A stretch of DNA of 64,000 nt. Source: Nocardioides sp. Root140. GTDB lineage: Bacteria; Actinomycetota; Actinomycetes; Propionibacteriales; Nocardioidaceae. The stretch's first letter is position 1. The number at the start of each line of letters is the position of its first letter. A program made the translations under genes and the position numbers. Below are positions 24,741 to 34,766 of this stretch, in pieces. The notes beneath the pieces were generated by a model. It searched no databases and had not been told where the DNA came from. It worked only from the letters and a program-made list of their open reading frames with translations. The DNA is taken from contig NZ_LMFI01000001.1 in NCBI RefSeq assembly GCF_001426745.1, forward strand, positions 1,128,022-1,192,021, given 5' to 3'.

Positions 24741-26099
24741 CTACTCCTTGGGTTGGTCGTCGAGCAGGTCGACGAATCCGTCGAACTGCCACAGCGGGTT
24801 CGGGGCATCGCCGGTCGGGGTGTGGATCTGGAAGTAGCCGTTGACTTCCTTCGGCCCGTCGCCGTCGGCGACGTAGCGACCGTCTGCTGCCACGTCGAGC
24901 TGGTAGATCGCGTTGCCGGTCGCCCTGGTGCCGGGGAGGGTCCAGGTGACGACACAGCGCCAGTCAGCCCCCGGACCCACGTCCTCGACCCGGTCTCCGG
25001 CCTTGTCGCATCTGGCGGTGGTCTTCAGCTGCTCCTTCGTGACGGCAGGGCGGTGCAGCTGGTTGGTCTGTCGCACGTAGAGGTGCGAGAACGACGTGGC
25101 CAACGCGGCCTCGAGCTTCGGTCGCTCGATGCCCGATCCGGTGCCGCCGGTGGTGGCGGCGATGGCCACCGTCGTCGCCGCCGTGAGGGCGGCCAGTGGC
25201 ACCAGGCCCGCGACCGCGAAGCGCAGCCCCGAGCCGTCGTGAGCGAGATCGGTGAAGTCGCGGCGCACGAAGATGCGGTAGGCCAGCAACGTGGCGAGCC
25301 CGGCCCACGCGAGACTCACGGCGGTGCCGATCCACAGGGGCCCGAACTGGCCCGGAGTGGTGAGCAGGCCGCGGTAGCCGATGAAGGCGTTCGTCGGAAG
25401 GGCCAGGCGAAGCGCAACCGGCACGGGCATCAGCGCGAGGCCCGAGAGTGCGAGGGCGAGCACCACCGGCATCAGCAGACCGAGGGGTGAGCGACCCAGT
25501 GCGACCGAACCCAACAGTCCGACGCCCGCGAAGGCGAGTGTGGGAGGAACGATGCTCAGCCAGGCGAGCAGCACCGTGCGCGTGAGTTCTCCGGAGTCCA
25601 TCGGGTGTCCGTCGAGGCCGGGGAGCGGGTGGTTGCCCACCGAGGCCAGGCCGCCCACGGTGGACGACACCGCGAGGGCGACCAGCAGGGCAAGGATCAC
25701 GGTGAGTGCGGCGAGTGCCTTCGACACGAAGATCAGCCGCGGCGAGCGTACGGCGACCAGCAGGTGCCGCCAGGTGCCCAGTCGGTCTTCGGTCGCGAAG
25801 ATGTCGCCGGCCACGAGGGAGGTCAGCAGTGGCAGGGCGAAGGCACCGAGGAAGACGAGGATCACCAGCGATCCCGCCCAACCCGACTGGTTCATCCACC
25901 GGCCGTACACGGCATCGGCCGGCAAGGAGGTCTGCCGGCTGATCACGGCCGTGTAGACGGCAGGGGCGACCAGGCAGGCCCCGAACATCAGCCGGACCCG
26001 CCACTGCGCGATCAGCTTGAGCAGCTCGAAGCGGTAGCAGTCGCGGAGGACCACCGGCCGCATCCGTGACGGTGCGGCAGCGGTGACGGTCGTGGTCAT
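24741..26099 (-). CDS. ABC-type permease with an extra C-terminal outside domain
   Basis: A 452-residue membrane protein. Residues 30-280 hold six hydrophobic segments of an ABC-2-like permease (GWAGSLVILVFLGAFALPLLTSLVAGDIFATEDRLGTWRHLL). A further helix at about 294-315 leads to a soluble C-terminal region of about 130 residues with two Cys (TTARCDKAGDRVEDVGPGADWRCVVTWTLPG), likely outside the cell and disulphide-bonded. It overlaps the ATPase gene (ATGA) and lies 2 bp before the secreted phosphoesterase gene. The coupling suggests the exported enzyme and the transporter act together; the substrate is unknown. Confidence 0.85.
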   Translation of the reverse strand: MTTTVTAAAPSRMRPVVLRDCYRFELLKLIAQWRVRLMFGACLVAPAVYTAVISRQTSLPADAVYGRWMNQSGWAGSLVILVFLGAFALPLLTSLVAGDIFATEDRLGTWRHLLVAVRSPRLIFVSKALAALTVILALLVALAVSSTVGGLASVGNHPLPGLDGHPMDSGELTRTVLLAWLSIVPPTLAFAGVGLLGSVALGRSPLGLLMPVVLALALSGLALMPVPVALRLALPTNAFIGYRGLLTTPGQFGPLWIGTAVSLAWAGLATLLAYRIFVRRDFTDLAHDGSGLRFAVAGLVPLAALTAATTVAIAATTGGTGSGIERPKLEAALATSFSHLYVRQTNQLHRPAVTKEQLKTTARCDKAGDRVEDVGPGADWRCVVTWTLPGTRATGNAIYQLDVAADGRYVADGDGPKEVNGYFQIHTPTGDAPNPLWQFDGFVDLLDDQPKE

Positions 26100-27082
26100 C
26101 GTGTGGGCTCCTCGACCCGGGCGTGAGATGCCTCCGGGTCCGGGTCGCTGTCGGAATCTGCTTCGGTGGCGGTCAGCGCGAGGAAGGCCGCCTCCAGGGG
26201 TGGGACGACCGGTCCGAGCTCGCGAAGGGAGATGCCTGCGCCGACGAGTCGCACCACCAGGTGATCGACCGCGGACTCGGGTCCTCGTACGACGAGCGCG
26301 TTCTCGTCGGTCCGGGACTGGCCGGTGGCCCTTCGCAGGCCCGGCGTGGACCCGGCGATCCGACGGGCCTCCTCGGGGTCGGAGGTGACCAGGCGATAGT
26401 CGAGCTCGCCGCCCTCGGCGGCCAGCTTCCCGAGGGGTCCGGAGAACACGACCCGGCCCGTCGACAGCAGGGTCACCTCGTCACACAACGCGGCGAGATC
26501 GTCCATCCGGTGGCTCGAGAGGACGACCGTGGTGCCGGCGTCGGACAGGTCAGCAAGGATCTGGTGGACCTGCCGCTTGCCGGCAGGGTCGAGGCCGTTG
26601 GCGGGTTCGTCGAGGACCAGCAGGCGCGGCTCACCGAGGAGCGCGGCGGCCAGGCCGAGCCGCTGGCGCATCCCGAGGGAGAAGCCGCGCACCGGGTCAC
26701 CCGCCACCTCGCCGAGGCCGACCCGCTCCAGCAGCCCGTCGACGGACTGAGCGCCTGCCCCGCCGCGGAGGGACGCGAGGGTGGCGAGGTTCTGGCGTGC
26801 CGTGAGCATCGGATAGAGGCCCGGACCGTCGACGAAGCCCGCGACCTCGGCAGGCACGGAGAGCGCGCGGCCCACGTGGGTGCCGAGGATCTCCAACCGG
26901 CCACCGTCTGCGGTCGCCAGCCCGAGAAGCAGCCCGAGGAGCGTCGTCTTCCCGGCACCGTTGGGGCCGACAAGGCCGTGGATCTGACCGGTGGGCACGT
27001 CCAGGTCGACACCGTCCAGGGCGATCACGTCGCCGAAGGTCTTGATGACACCGTGTGCCCGGATCGCAACGGTCGACTGCAC
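26096..27082 (-). CDS. ABC transporter ATP-binding protein
   Basis: A 328-residue ATPase of the ABC-2 drug-exporter type. It shows Walker A GPNGAGKTT, signature FSLGMRQRLGLA, Walker B LLVLDEPANGLDP and H-loop SSHRMDDL. GTG 27082 has GGAGG 6 nt upstream. The last 60 residues (ESAVDHLVVRLVGAGISLRELGPVVPPLEAAFLALT) are the usual C-terminal extension. It is the first gene of the ATPase-permease-phosphoesterase operon. Confidence 0.92.
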   Translation of the reverse strand: MQSTVAIRAHGVIKTFGDVIALDGVDLDVPTGQIHGLVGPNGAGKTTLLGLLLGLATADGGRLEILGTHVGRALSVPAEVAGFVDGPGLYPMLTARQNLATLASLRGGAGAQSVDGLLERVGLGEVAGDPVRGFSLGMRQRLGLAAALLGEPRLLVLDEPANGLDPAGKRQVHQILADLSDAGTTVVLSSHRMDDLAALCDEVTLLSTGRVVFSGPLGKLAAEGGELDYRLVTSDPEEARRIAGSTPGLRRATGQSRTDENALVVRGPESAVDHLVVRLVGAGISLRELGPVVPPLEAAFLALTATEADSDSDPDPEASHARVEEPTR

Positions 27083-27137
27083 AGGGTGCCTCCATTCGGT
27101 CGCCGCCAGGGAAGGCCGATTGGCCCGAGACGAGGTC

Positions 27138-27163
27138 GTTGCATCCCGCAACTTCCCCGCAAC
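27138..27163. promoter_or_regulatory. Repeats in the divergent promoter region
   Basis: GTTGC-ATCCC-GCAAC forms an inverted repeat and a second GCAAC follows at 27159, so read on the minus strand GTTGCGGG occurs twice, 11 nt apart, then CAAC. They lie in the 186-bp gap between the ABC ATPase and guaB1 starts and may be regulator-binding sites. No promoter consensus can be named. Confidence 0.4.
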
Positions 27164-27229
27164 GGACGTTAGGGGTCCCGGGTGTCCTGATCGGCTCGGT
27201 TCCCCCAACGAGGTGCGAACGGAAGGTGA

Positions 27230-28705
<1,476 letters not shown>

Positions 28706-28721
28706 CCCGTCGGAAAATCAT

Positions 28722-28765
28722 TTGAGCGCCGTCAGGGGCAGGGCGTAATCTGGTTCTTACAAGAA
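28722..28765 (+). promoter_or_regulatory. Promoter with a palindrome for the ABC exporter pair
   Basis: TTGAGC (28722-28727), 18 bp, then TAATCT (28746-28751) make a good sigma-70-like promoter for the genes at 28792. Immediately downstream TTCTTACAAGAA (28754-28765) has symmetric TTCTT/AAGAA ends, so a repressor could sit on the transcription start. No regulator gene adjoins it. Confidence 0.55.
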
Positions 28766-28791
28766 TCCACGAGGGGAACCGCCAGCGCCCG

Positions 28792-30618
28792 ATGTCATCC
28801 ACCGCCCCTGCCACGTCCCCCGAATCGCACCACGAGCACACCCAGCCGTCGTCGCATCCGCCCGCCGGCGTCCATTCCCTGTGGCGGCTGCGCGGCTATC
28901 TCCGGCGGCACGTCCCCGCACTCGCGGTCATGCTCGGCACCTCGCTCGGCGGGGTGGGCCTGAGCATCGCGATCCCCCTGGTGACCAAGGCCCTCATCGA
29001 CGGCCCGATCGCGGACGGCGAGATCGATCCCGTGCTGCCCCTCGGCCTGCTGGCACTCGCACTCGGCGTCCTGGAAGCGATGCTGATCTTCTGGCGGCGC
29101 TGGATCCAGTCCAACGCCGTGCTCGGCGTCGAGACCGACATCCGTCACGACCTCTACGAGCACCTCCAGCGACTGCCGATGGCCTTCCACAGCCGTTGGC
29201 AGTCCGGGCAGCTGCTCTCACGCGTCACCACCGACCTCTCCAGCATCCGGCGGTTCAGCGGATTCGGGCTCCTCTTCCTGCTGATCAACGTCACCCAGCT
29301 CATCGTGGTGACCGGGGTGCTGCTCCACATGTACCTGCCGCTCGGCCTGGTGGTGGCCGCGGCAGCCCTCCCGATCATCTATCTCTCGATGCGGTTCGAG
29401 AAGCGCTATGTCGTCGTCTCCCGGCGGGTGCAGGACGAGCAGGGCGACCTGGCCACCCTGGCCGAGGAGGGCGCCGTCGGCATCCGGGTGATCAAGTCGT
29501 TCGGACGCTCGCGCCACGTCTCCGAGCAGTACGACGACGCCGCCCGCACGCTCCACGCCACCTCCATGGACAAGGTGCGCCTCTCCGCCCGTTTCTGGAC
29601 CTTCCTCGAGGTGATCCCCAACCTGGCGGTCACGCTGGTGCTGCTGCTCGGCGCGCTCGGCGTGGGCCGTGGCGACCTGAGCCCGGGCACCCTCGTCGCG
29701 TTCATCGTGCTGATGCTGTCGCTGGTCTGGCCGATCGCCTCACTGGGCGTCATCCTCGCCATGGCGCAGGAGGCGATGACCGCTTCGGCCCGCGTGCTCG
29801 AGATCTTCGACGCCGAGCCCGCCATCGTGTCCGGCACCGAGACCCTCGAACGGCCCCGAGGCCACCTTCGCTTCGAGCACGTCGACTTCCGGTTCCCCGA
29901 CCAGCACGACGACGAGCTCGTGCTGCGCGACGTCAACCTCGACATCGCGCCGGGGGAGACCGTGGCCGTCGTCGGTGCCACCGGCTCCGGCAAGACCACG
30001 ATGACCGCCCTCGTGCCCCGGCTCCACGACGTCACCGCGGGGCGGATCACCGTCGACGGCGTCGACGTGCGCGACCTGACCCTGCCCTCGCTGCGCACCA
30101 TCGTCGCCACCGCGTTCGAGGAACCGACCCTGTTCTCGATGAGTGCGCGCGAGAACCTCACGCTCGGTCGAGCCGACGCCACCGACGACGAGATCGCCGA
30201 GGCCGTCGAGGTCGCCCAGGCGGGGTTCGTGCACGACCTTCCGTGGGGTCTCGACACCCGCATCGGCGAGCAGGGGATGTCGCTGTCCGGCGGTCAGAGG
30301 CAACGTCTGGCCCTGGCCCGTGCCGTCCTCGCCCAGCCACGCATCCTGGTGCTCGACGACACGCTGTCGGCCCTCGACGTACACACCGAGAAGCTGGTCG
30401 AAGAGGCGTTGCAGCGCGTGCTCGCCGACGCCACCGGCATCGTGGTGGCACACCGTGCGTCCACGGTGATGCTCGCCGACAAGGTCGCGCTGCTCCAGGG
30501 CGGCACCATCACCCACGTCGGCCAGCACAGTGAGCTGATGGCGACCGTGCCCGCCTACCGCCAGCTGCTGGCGGCAGACGTGTCCGACAGCGATGCCCTC
30601 GAGGAGGCACCCGCGTGA
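28792..30618 (+). CDS. Heterodimeric ABC exporter subunit with degenerate catalytic site
   Basis: A 608-residue fused membrane-ATPase subunit. Residues 30-330 contain six membrane helices; the ATPase domain has Walker A VVGATGSGKTT, signature LSGGQRQ and H-loop VVAHRAST. Its Walker B reads ILVLDDTLSALD, so the catalytic Glu is replaced by Asp523, as in the TM287 or BmrC subunit of asymmetric exporters. Its stop overlaps the start of the next gene (GTGA), which encodes the competent half. The substrate is not known; many relatives export drugs or lipids. Confidence 0.92.
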   Translation: MSSTAPATSPESHHEHTQPSSHPPAGVHSLWRLRGYLRRHVPALAVMLGTSLGGVGLSIAIPLVTKALIDGPIADGEIDPVLPLGLLALALGVLEAMLIFWRRWIQSNAVLGVETDIRHDLYEHLQRLPMAFHSRWQSGQLLSRVTTDLSSIRRFSGFGLLFLLINVTQLIVVTGVLLHMYLPLGLVVAAAALPIIYLSMRFEKRYVVVSRRVQDEQGDLATLAEEGAVGIRVIKSFGRSRHVSEQYDDAARTLHATSMDKVRLSARFWTFLEVIPNLAVTLVLLLGALGVGRGDLSPGTLVAFIVLMLSLVWPIASLGVILAMAQEAMTASARVLEIFDAEPAIVSGTETLERPRGHLRFEHVDFRFPDQHDDELVLRDVNLDIAPGETVAVVGATGSGKTTMTALVPRLHDVTAGRITVDGVDVRDLTLPSLRTIVATAFEEPTLFSMSARENLTLGRADATDDEIAEAVEVAQAGFVHDLPWGLDTRIGEQGMSLSGGQRQRLALARAVLAQPRILVLDDTLSALDVHTEKLVEEALQRVLADATGIVVAHRASTVMLADKVALLQGGTITHVGQHSELMATVPAYRQLLAADVSDSDALEEAPA

Positions 30619-32513
30619 CCAGCACTCCGGTCCACACCTCGACGCCGGACCCACGAGACCCGGGCAACGAGGAGGAGCCCTTCGAGCGGGCCAGCCAGCA
30701 GGACTGGCGTGGAGTCGCCGGCGACGGCCGGTCCGACGAGATCACCGACGCTGTCAGCATCAGACTGCGTGACCGCTCGCGACGGTTGCTGGGCGACCTG
30801 CTGCGCCCGCACCGCACCTGGCTGTGGATCGTGGTCGGCATCGTCATCGTCGAGAACGCCGCGCGCCTCTCCATCCCCTACCTCGTCAAGGAGGGCATCG
30901 ACCGTGGCATCCCGCCGATCCGTGAGAGCGGTGAGACCGGCACGCTCTACCTGATCGTCGGCATCGTGCTCCTCGCGACGATCACGCAGGCGATCACCCG
31001 CCAGATCTTCCTGGTGATCTCCGGCCGCATCGGACAGGACATGCTCTTCGAGCTGCGCCGCAGGGTCTTCCGGCACTTCCAGAAGCTCAGTCCGGCCTTC
31101 CACGACGACTACACGTCGGGGCGCGTCATCTCGCGACAGACCTCCGACGTCGACGCGATCTACGAAATGCTCGAGACCGGCTTCGACGGGCTCGTGACCG
31201 CGCTGCTGACACTCGTCGGAACCTCGGTGCTGCTCCTCGTGCTCGACGTGAAGCTCGGCCTGGTCGCGCTGTTGTGCTTCCCGTTCCTGATGCTGCTGAC
31301 CAACTGGTTCCGCAAGGAGTCGGCCAAGACCTACCGGGTCACCCGCGAGAAGGTCGCCCTGGTCATCGTCCACTTCGTCGAGTCGATGGGTGGCATCCGG
31401 GCGGTCCAGGCGTTCCGGCGCGAAGACCGCAACCAGGAGATCTTCGACGACATCAACCACCAGTACCGCCGGGCGAACCTTCGCGCCTTCCGGCTGGTGG
31501 CGTGGTTCATGCCGGGCATCAAGCTGATCGGCAACCTGACCATCGGGGTCACCCTGCTCTACGGCGCCTACCTCGCGTTCCACGGCGAGGTCACTGTGGG
31601 TGTCCTGGCGGCGTTCCTGCTCTACCTGCGCCAGTTCTTCGAGCCCATGCAGGAGATCTCGCAGTTCTACAACACCTTCCAGTCGGCCTCGGCCGCCCTC
31701 GAGAAGCTCTCCGGGGTGCTCGAGGAAGAACCTTCCGTCGCCGAGCCGGCCCGACCAGTGCCGCTCGACGATGCCCGGGGCGAGCTCACCTTCGACGCGG
31801 TGAGGTTCGAGTACGTCGAGGGCGTGGCAGTGCTCCCCGGCCTCGACCTGCAGGTTCCGGCCGGCCAGACGGTGGCCCTGGTCGGCACCACCGGTGCCGG
31901 CAAGACCACACTGGCCAAGCTCGTCTCGCGGTTCTACGACCCGGTCTCCGGTGCGGTCCGCCTCGACGGCATCGACGTGCGCGAGCTCGACGACGAGACG
32001 CTGCGCCGGTGTGTGGTCATGGTGACCCAGGAGAACTACCTGTTCAGCGGCACCGTCGCCGACAACATCCGGTTCGGCAAGCCCGACGCGACGATGGACG
32101 AGGTCGTGGCCGCGACGACGGCCATCGGTGCCCACGACTTCATCGTGGCACTGCCGCAGGGATACGAGACCGACGTCGCCAACCGGGGCGGTCGGCTGTC
32201 GGCGGGGCAGAGGCAGCTGGTCGCCTTCGCGCGTGCCTTCCTGGCCAACCCGGCCGTGCTGATCCTCGACGAGGCGACCTCGTCGCTCGACGTCCCGTCG
32301 GAGCGACTGGTACAGCGGGCCCTCAAGACGATCCTCAGGAACCGCACGGCGCTGATCATCGCCCACCGCCTCTCCACCGTGGAGATCGCCGACCGGGTGC
32401 TGGTGATGGAGCACGGGGACGTGGTCGAGGACGGTTCTCCCGACGACCTGATCGCCAGCGGCGACGGTCGTTTCTCCGACCTGCACGACGCCTGGCTCGA
32501 GTCCCTGGCCTGA
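30615..32513 (+). CDS. Heterodimeric ABC exporter subunit with intact catalytic site
   Basis: A 632-residue partner of the preceding gene. An N-terminal 45-residue acidic extension precedes six membrane helices; the ATPase domain has Walker A LVGTTGAGKTT, Walker B VLILDEATSSLD with Glu553 and H-loop IIAHRLST. Its signature is LSAGQRQ, different from the LSGGQRQ of the partner. The two genes are translationally coupled and should form one exporter. Confidence 0.93.
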   Translation: MTSTPVHTSTPDPRDPGNEEEPFERASQQDWRGVAGDGRSDEITDAVSIRLRDRSRRLLGDLLRPHRTWLWIVVGIVIVENAARLSIPYLVKEGIDRGIPPIRESGETGTLYLIVGIVLLATITQAITRQIFLVISGRIGQDMLFELRRRVFRHFQKLSPAFHDDYTSGRVISRQTSDVDAIYEMLETGFDGLVTALLTLVGTSVLLLVLDVKLGLVALLCFPFLMLLTNWFRKESAKTYRVTREKVALVIVHFVESMGGIRAVQAFRREDRNQEIFDDINHQYRRANLRAFRLVAWFMPGIKLIGNLTIGVTLLYGAYLAFHGEVTVGVLAAFLLYLRQFFEPMQEISQFYNTFQSASAALEKLSGVLEEEPSVAEPARPVPLDDARGELTFDAVRFEYVEGVAVLPGLDLQVPAGQTVALVGTTGAGKTTLAKLVSRFYDPVSGAVRLDGIDVRELDDETLRRCVVMVTQENYLFSGTVADNIRFGKPDATMDEVVAATTAIGAHDFIVALPQGYETDVANRGGRLSAGQRQLVAFARAFLANPAVLILDEATSSLDVPSERLVQRALKTILRNRTALIIAHRLSTVEIADRVLVMEHGDVVEDGSPDDLIASGDGRFSDLHDAWLESLA

Positions 32514-32648
32514 GATCGGGCTCCAGCCGGGGGATGTCCTCAACGGGCTGCACAGGCGGCTGTCGACCCGTCGGTGAGCGCTGCAGAGTAACCTGCGGCG
32601 GCCGTTCTGGTGATTTCTTGTCACCTACATACCAAATCTGCGCCAAAT

Positions 32649-32690
32649 TCCTTGCGGATCCCGTTTTCAAAACGGAAATCGGTGCAAGGA
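32649..32690. other. Nested hairpin in a 242-bp intergenic region
   Basis: Inner arms CCGTTTT-C-AAAACGG (32661-32675) sit inside outer arms TCCTTGC (32649-32655) and GCAAGGA (32684-32690). The rest of the gap 32514-32755 is comparatively A/T-rich near 32615-32660 and shows no clear promoter or ribosome-binding site for the gene at 32756. It may be a regulatory RNA or a double operator. I looked for the c-di-AMP (ydaO) riboswitch core seen upstream of many actinobacterial cell-wall hydrolases and did not find it. Confidence 0.55.
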
Positions 32691-32755
32691 TCGGGGTCAG
32701 CGGCGACCTCGTCTGAGGTGTACGGGGGCCACGACACTAACGAGACGACTCTGCC

Positions 32756-34108
32756 ATGAACGGTTCACGCTCAGGACTGGTCCGGATGTCCACGCGCGCA
32801 ATGCCCGCTGCGGTGCTCGGGGTGGCCCTCCTGACCGGAGTGACCGGATCTCTGCACGCCCCGTCCGACTCCGGCGCGGCCAGCGCCGACACCGGTACGA
32901 GTCGTGCCCAGGCAGCGCCCCCGGTGCCCGAGGTCGCACTCGAGGCTCCGGCCAGCGTGACGCCCGCGGCCAACGCCGGCACCGACGGACGGGTCAGTCT
33001 GATCGCCTCGACGACCGGAATCGCTCTTCCGTCTCCCGCACTCAGCGCCTACCAGCGCGCGGCCTCGGTGATCAACGCCTCCGACACCACCTGCCACATG
33101 GACTGGCAGCTCCTCGCCGCGATCGGCCGGGTCGAGTCCGCGCACGGCACCTACGGCGGCAGCACCCTCGACGCCAACGGGCTGGCCACTCCCTCGATCA
33201 TCGGCGTCGCCCTCGACGGTCGCCGTACCGCCCGGATCACCGACACCGACGCTGGCCAGCTCGACGGAGACACCCGGCACGACCGCGCCGTCGGACCGAT
33301 GCAGTTCATCCCGGCCACGTGGTCGGTCGTGGGGGTCGACGCCGACGGCGACGGTGAGCGCAACCCGCAGGACATCGACGACGCGGCCCTCGCCGCAGCG
33401 GTCTACCTCTGCTCCGGCAGCGATGACCTCGGCACCGACGCCGGCCGGCGCTCCGCCGTGTTCCGCTACAACCACTCCCAGGCGTACGTCGCCCTGGTGC
33501 TGGGCCTCATGCAGAAGTACGTCGACGGCGACCTCTCGGCGGTGCCCGCCACGATGACGGTCTCCGCCGCGATGAACACGAACCTCGTCGGACCGGTCGC
33601 GATGGGTCCCTTCGCCTCACGCGTGGCCACCGACCACCGGGCCAGCAAGGTCGCGGACCACAAGAGGGCGACCAAGGACGAGGCAGCCGCCGAGCCCGGG
33701 AAGCTCAACCCCACGCCCGTCTCGCCCGGCACCGCCACCGCACCCGTCCACCCGACCGCGCCGACCGACCCGGGCACCACCGAGCCGTCGGAGCCGACCG
33801 ACCCGGGCACCACTGACCCGGGCACCACCGACCCGGGCACCACCGACCCGGGCACCACCGACCCGGGCACCACCGACCCTGGCACCACCGAGCCGTCGGA
33901 GCCGACCGACCCGGGGACACCGAGTGAACCCACGCCCACGGACCCCCCGGAGACGACGCCGCCCACCGACCCGGTCGAGCCGGCCGCGCCGGCCTGCATC
34001 CTCGACCCGGCGACCGGGCAGCCGATCGACGCGGCAACCGGGCAGCCGCTCGACCCGGCCGACCCCTGCGTGCTCGCGCTCGAGCCGGCTCCCACGACGA
34101 CCCCCTGA
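32756..34108 (+). CDS. Secreted lytic transglycosylase-like protein with Thr-Asp-Pro-Gly repeats
   Basis: A 450-residue exported protein. The N-terminus has a signal peptide (MPAAVLGVALLTGVTGSLHA). Residues 95-280 are a transglycosylase domain: DWQLLAAIGRVESAHGTYGG, where the Glu is the likely catalytic acid, RAVGPMQFIPATWSVVGVDADGDG and VFRYNHSQAYVALVLGLMQKYVDG. From about 325 the tail is a Pro/Thr/Asp-rich stalk with TDPGT repeats between two copies of PGTTEPSEPTDPGT, likely spanning the cell wall. The last part has paired CILDPATGQPID and CVLALEP. It should cut peptidoglycan; no anchor (LPXTG) is present. Confidence 0.88.
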   Translation: MNGSRSGLVRMSTRAMPAAVLGVALLTGVTGSLHAPSDSGAASADTGTSRAQAAPPVPEVALEAPASVTPAANAGTDGRVSLIASTTGIALPSPALSAYQRAASVINASDTTCHMDWQLLAAIGRVESAHGTYGGSTLDANGLATPSIIGVALDGRRTARITDTDAGQLDGDTRHDRAVGPMQFIPATWSVVGVDADGDGERNPQDIDDAALAAAVYLCSGSDDLGTDAGRRSAVFRYNHSQAYVALVLGLMQKYVDGDLSAVPATMTVSAAMNTNLVGPVAMGPFASRVATDHRASKVADHKRATKDEAAAEPGKLNPTPVSPGTATAPVHPTAPTDPGTTEPSEPTDPGTTDPGTTDPGTTDPGTTDPGTTDPGTTEPSEPTDPGTPSEPTPTDPPETTPPTDPVEPAAPACILDPATGQPIDAATGQPLDPADPCVLALEPAPTTTP

Positions 34109-34142
34109 CCTTCCCGGCTGGACCCACTCGTAGCCTTCGGGC

Positions 34143-34694
34143 GTGAGCTCCTACCTGATCGTCGCCGCGACTGCCGCGGAGGCGGCGTACGTCCCCGACG
34201 GGCTGCCTGTCGTGATCACCGGCATGGGCAAGACCGCCGCAGGCGTCGCAGCGGCCCGCGCCCTGGCCGCGTTCGAAGACACCGACGGACTGCAGGTCAT
34301 CAACATCGGCACGGCCGGGGCCCTGCGCGACGGACTGACCGGACTGCACGAGCCGGGTGTCGTCCTCAACCACGACATCAACGCCGACGCGATCCGGGAA
34401 CTCGGCTACGACCCGCAGGAGGAGCTGCGCGTGGGTGAAGGACCCGTCGTGCTGGCCACCGGAGACACGTTCGTCACCGACCCTCTCGTGCGGTCACGCC
34501 TTGCCGAGCGGGCACACCTGGTCGACATGGAGGGCTACGCCGTCGTCTGGGCCGCCCGCCAGTTCGGCGTGCCGGTGCGGGTGGTCAAGCACGTCTCGGA
34601 CAACGCCGACGAGGGCGCCGTCGACTGGCCGTCCCTGGTGGACCACAGTGCCAAGGTCCTCGGTGCCTGGCTCCACGAGTCGCTGCCCGAGTAA
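34143..34694 (+). CDS. Nucleosidase/phosphorylase-like protein (MTA/SAH nucleosidase fold)
   Basis: A 183-residue protein shorter than the usual 230. It has VVITGMGKTAAGVAAARAL, VINIGTAGALRDGLTGLHEPGVVLNHD and, near the end, AHLVDMEGYAVVWAARQFGVPVRVVKHVSDNADE, the PNP/UDP-1 family pattern with the Met-Glu pair that binds ribose and the catalytic Asp. It probably hydrolyses methylthioadenosine, S-adenosylhomocysteine or a related nucleoside; a small actinobacterial form is known. Start is GTG 34143. Confidence 0.85.
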   Translation: MSSYLIVAATAAEAAYVPDGLPVVITGMGKTAAGVAAARALAAFEDTDGLQVINIGTAGALRDGLTGLHEPGVVLNHDINADAIRELGYDPQEELRVGEGPVVLATGDTFVTDPLVRSRLAERAHLVDMEGYAVVWAARQFGVPVRVVKHVSDNADEGAVDWPSLVDHSAKVLGAWLHESLPE

Positions 34695-34766
34695 CGCTCC
34701 GTCCATGACGCCGTGCACCCTGCTGGCAGGGCACAAGGCGTCAACAGGGGCGCACAAGTGCGACGG

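Noticed and set aside
22789..24837. A 682-codon open frame opposite the phosphoesterase gene
   Set aside because: It is rich in Val, Gly, Arg and Asp with no domain, and the opposite strand has clear propeller and phosphoesterase motifs.
30555..32624. A 689-codon minus-strand frame opposite the ABC exporter
   Set aside because: No motif; it complements a gene with complete Walker A and B and signature sites.
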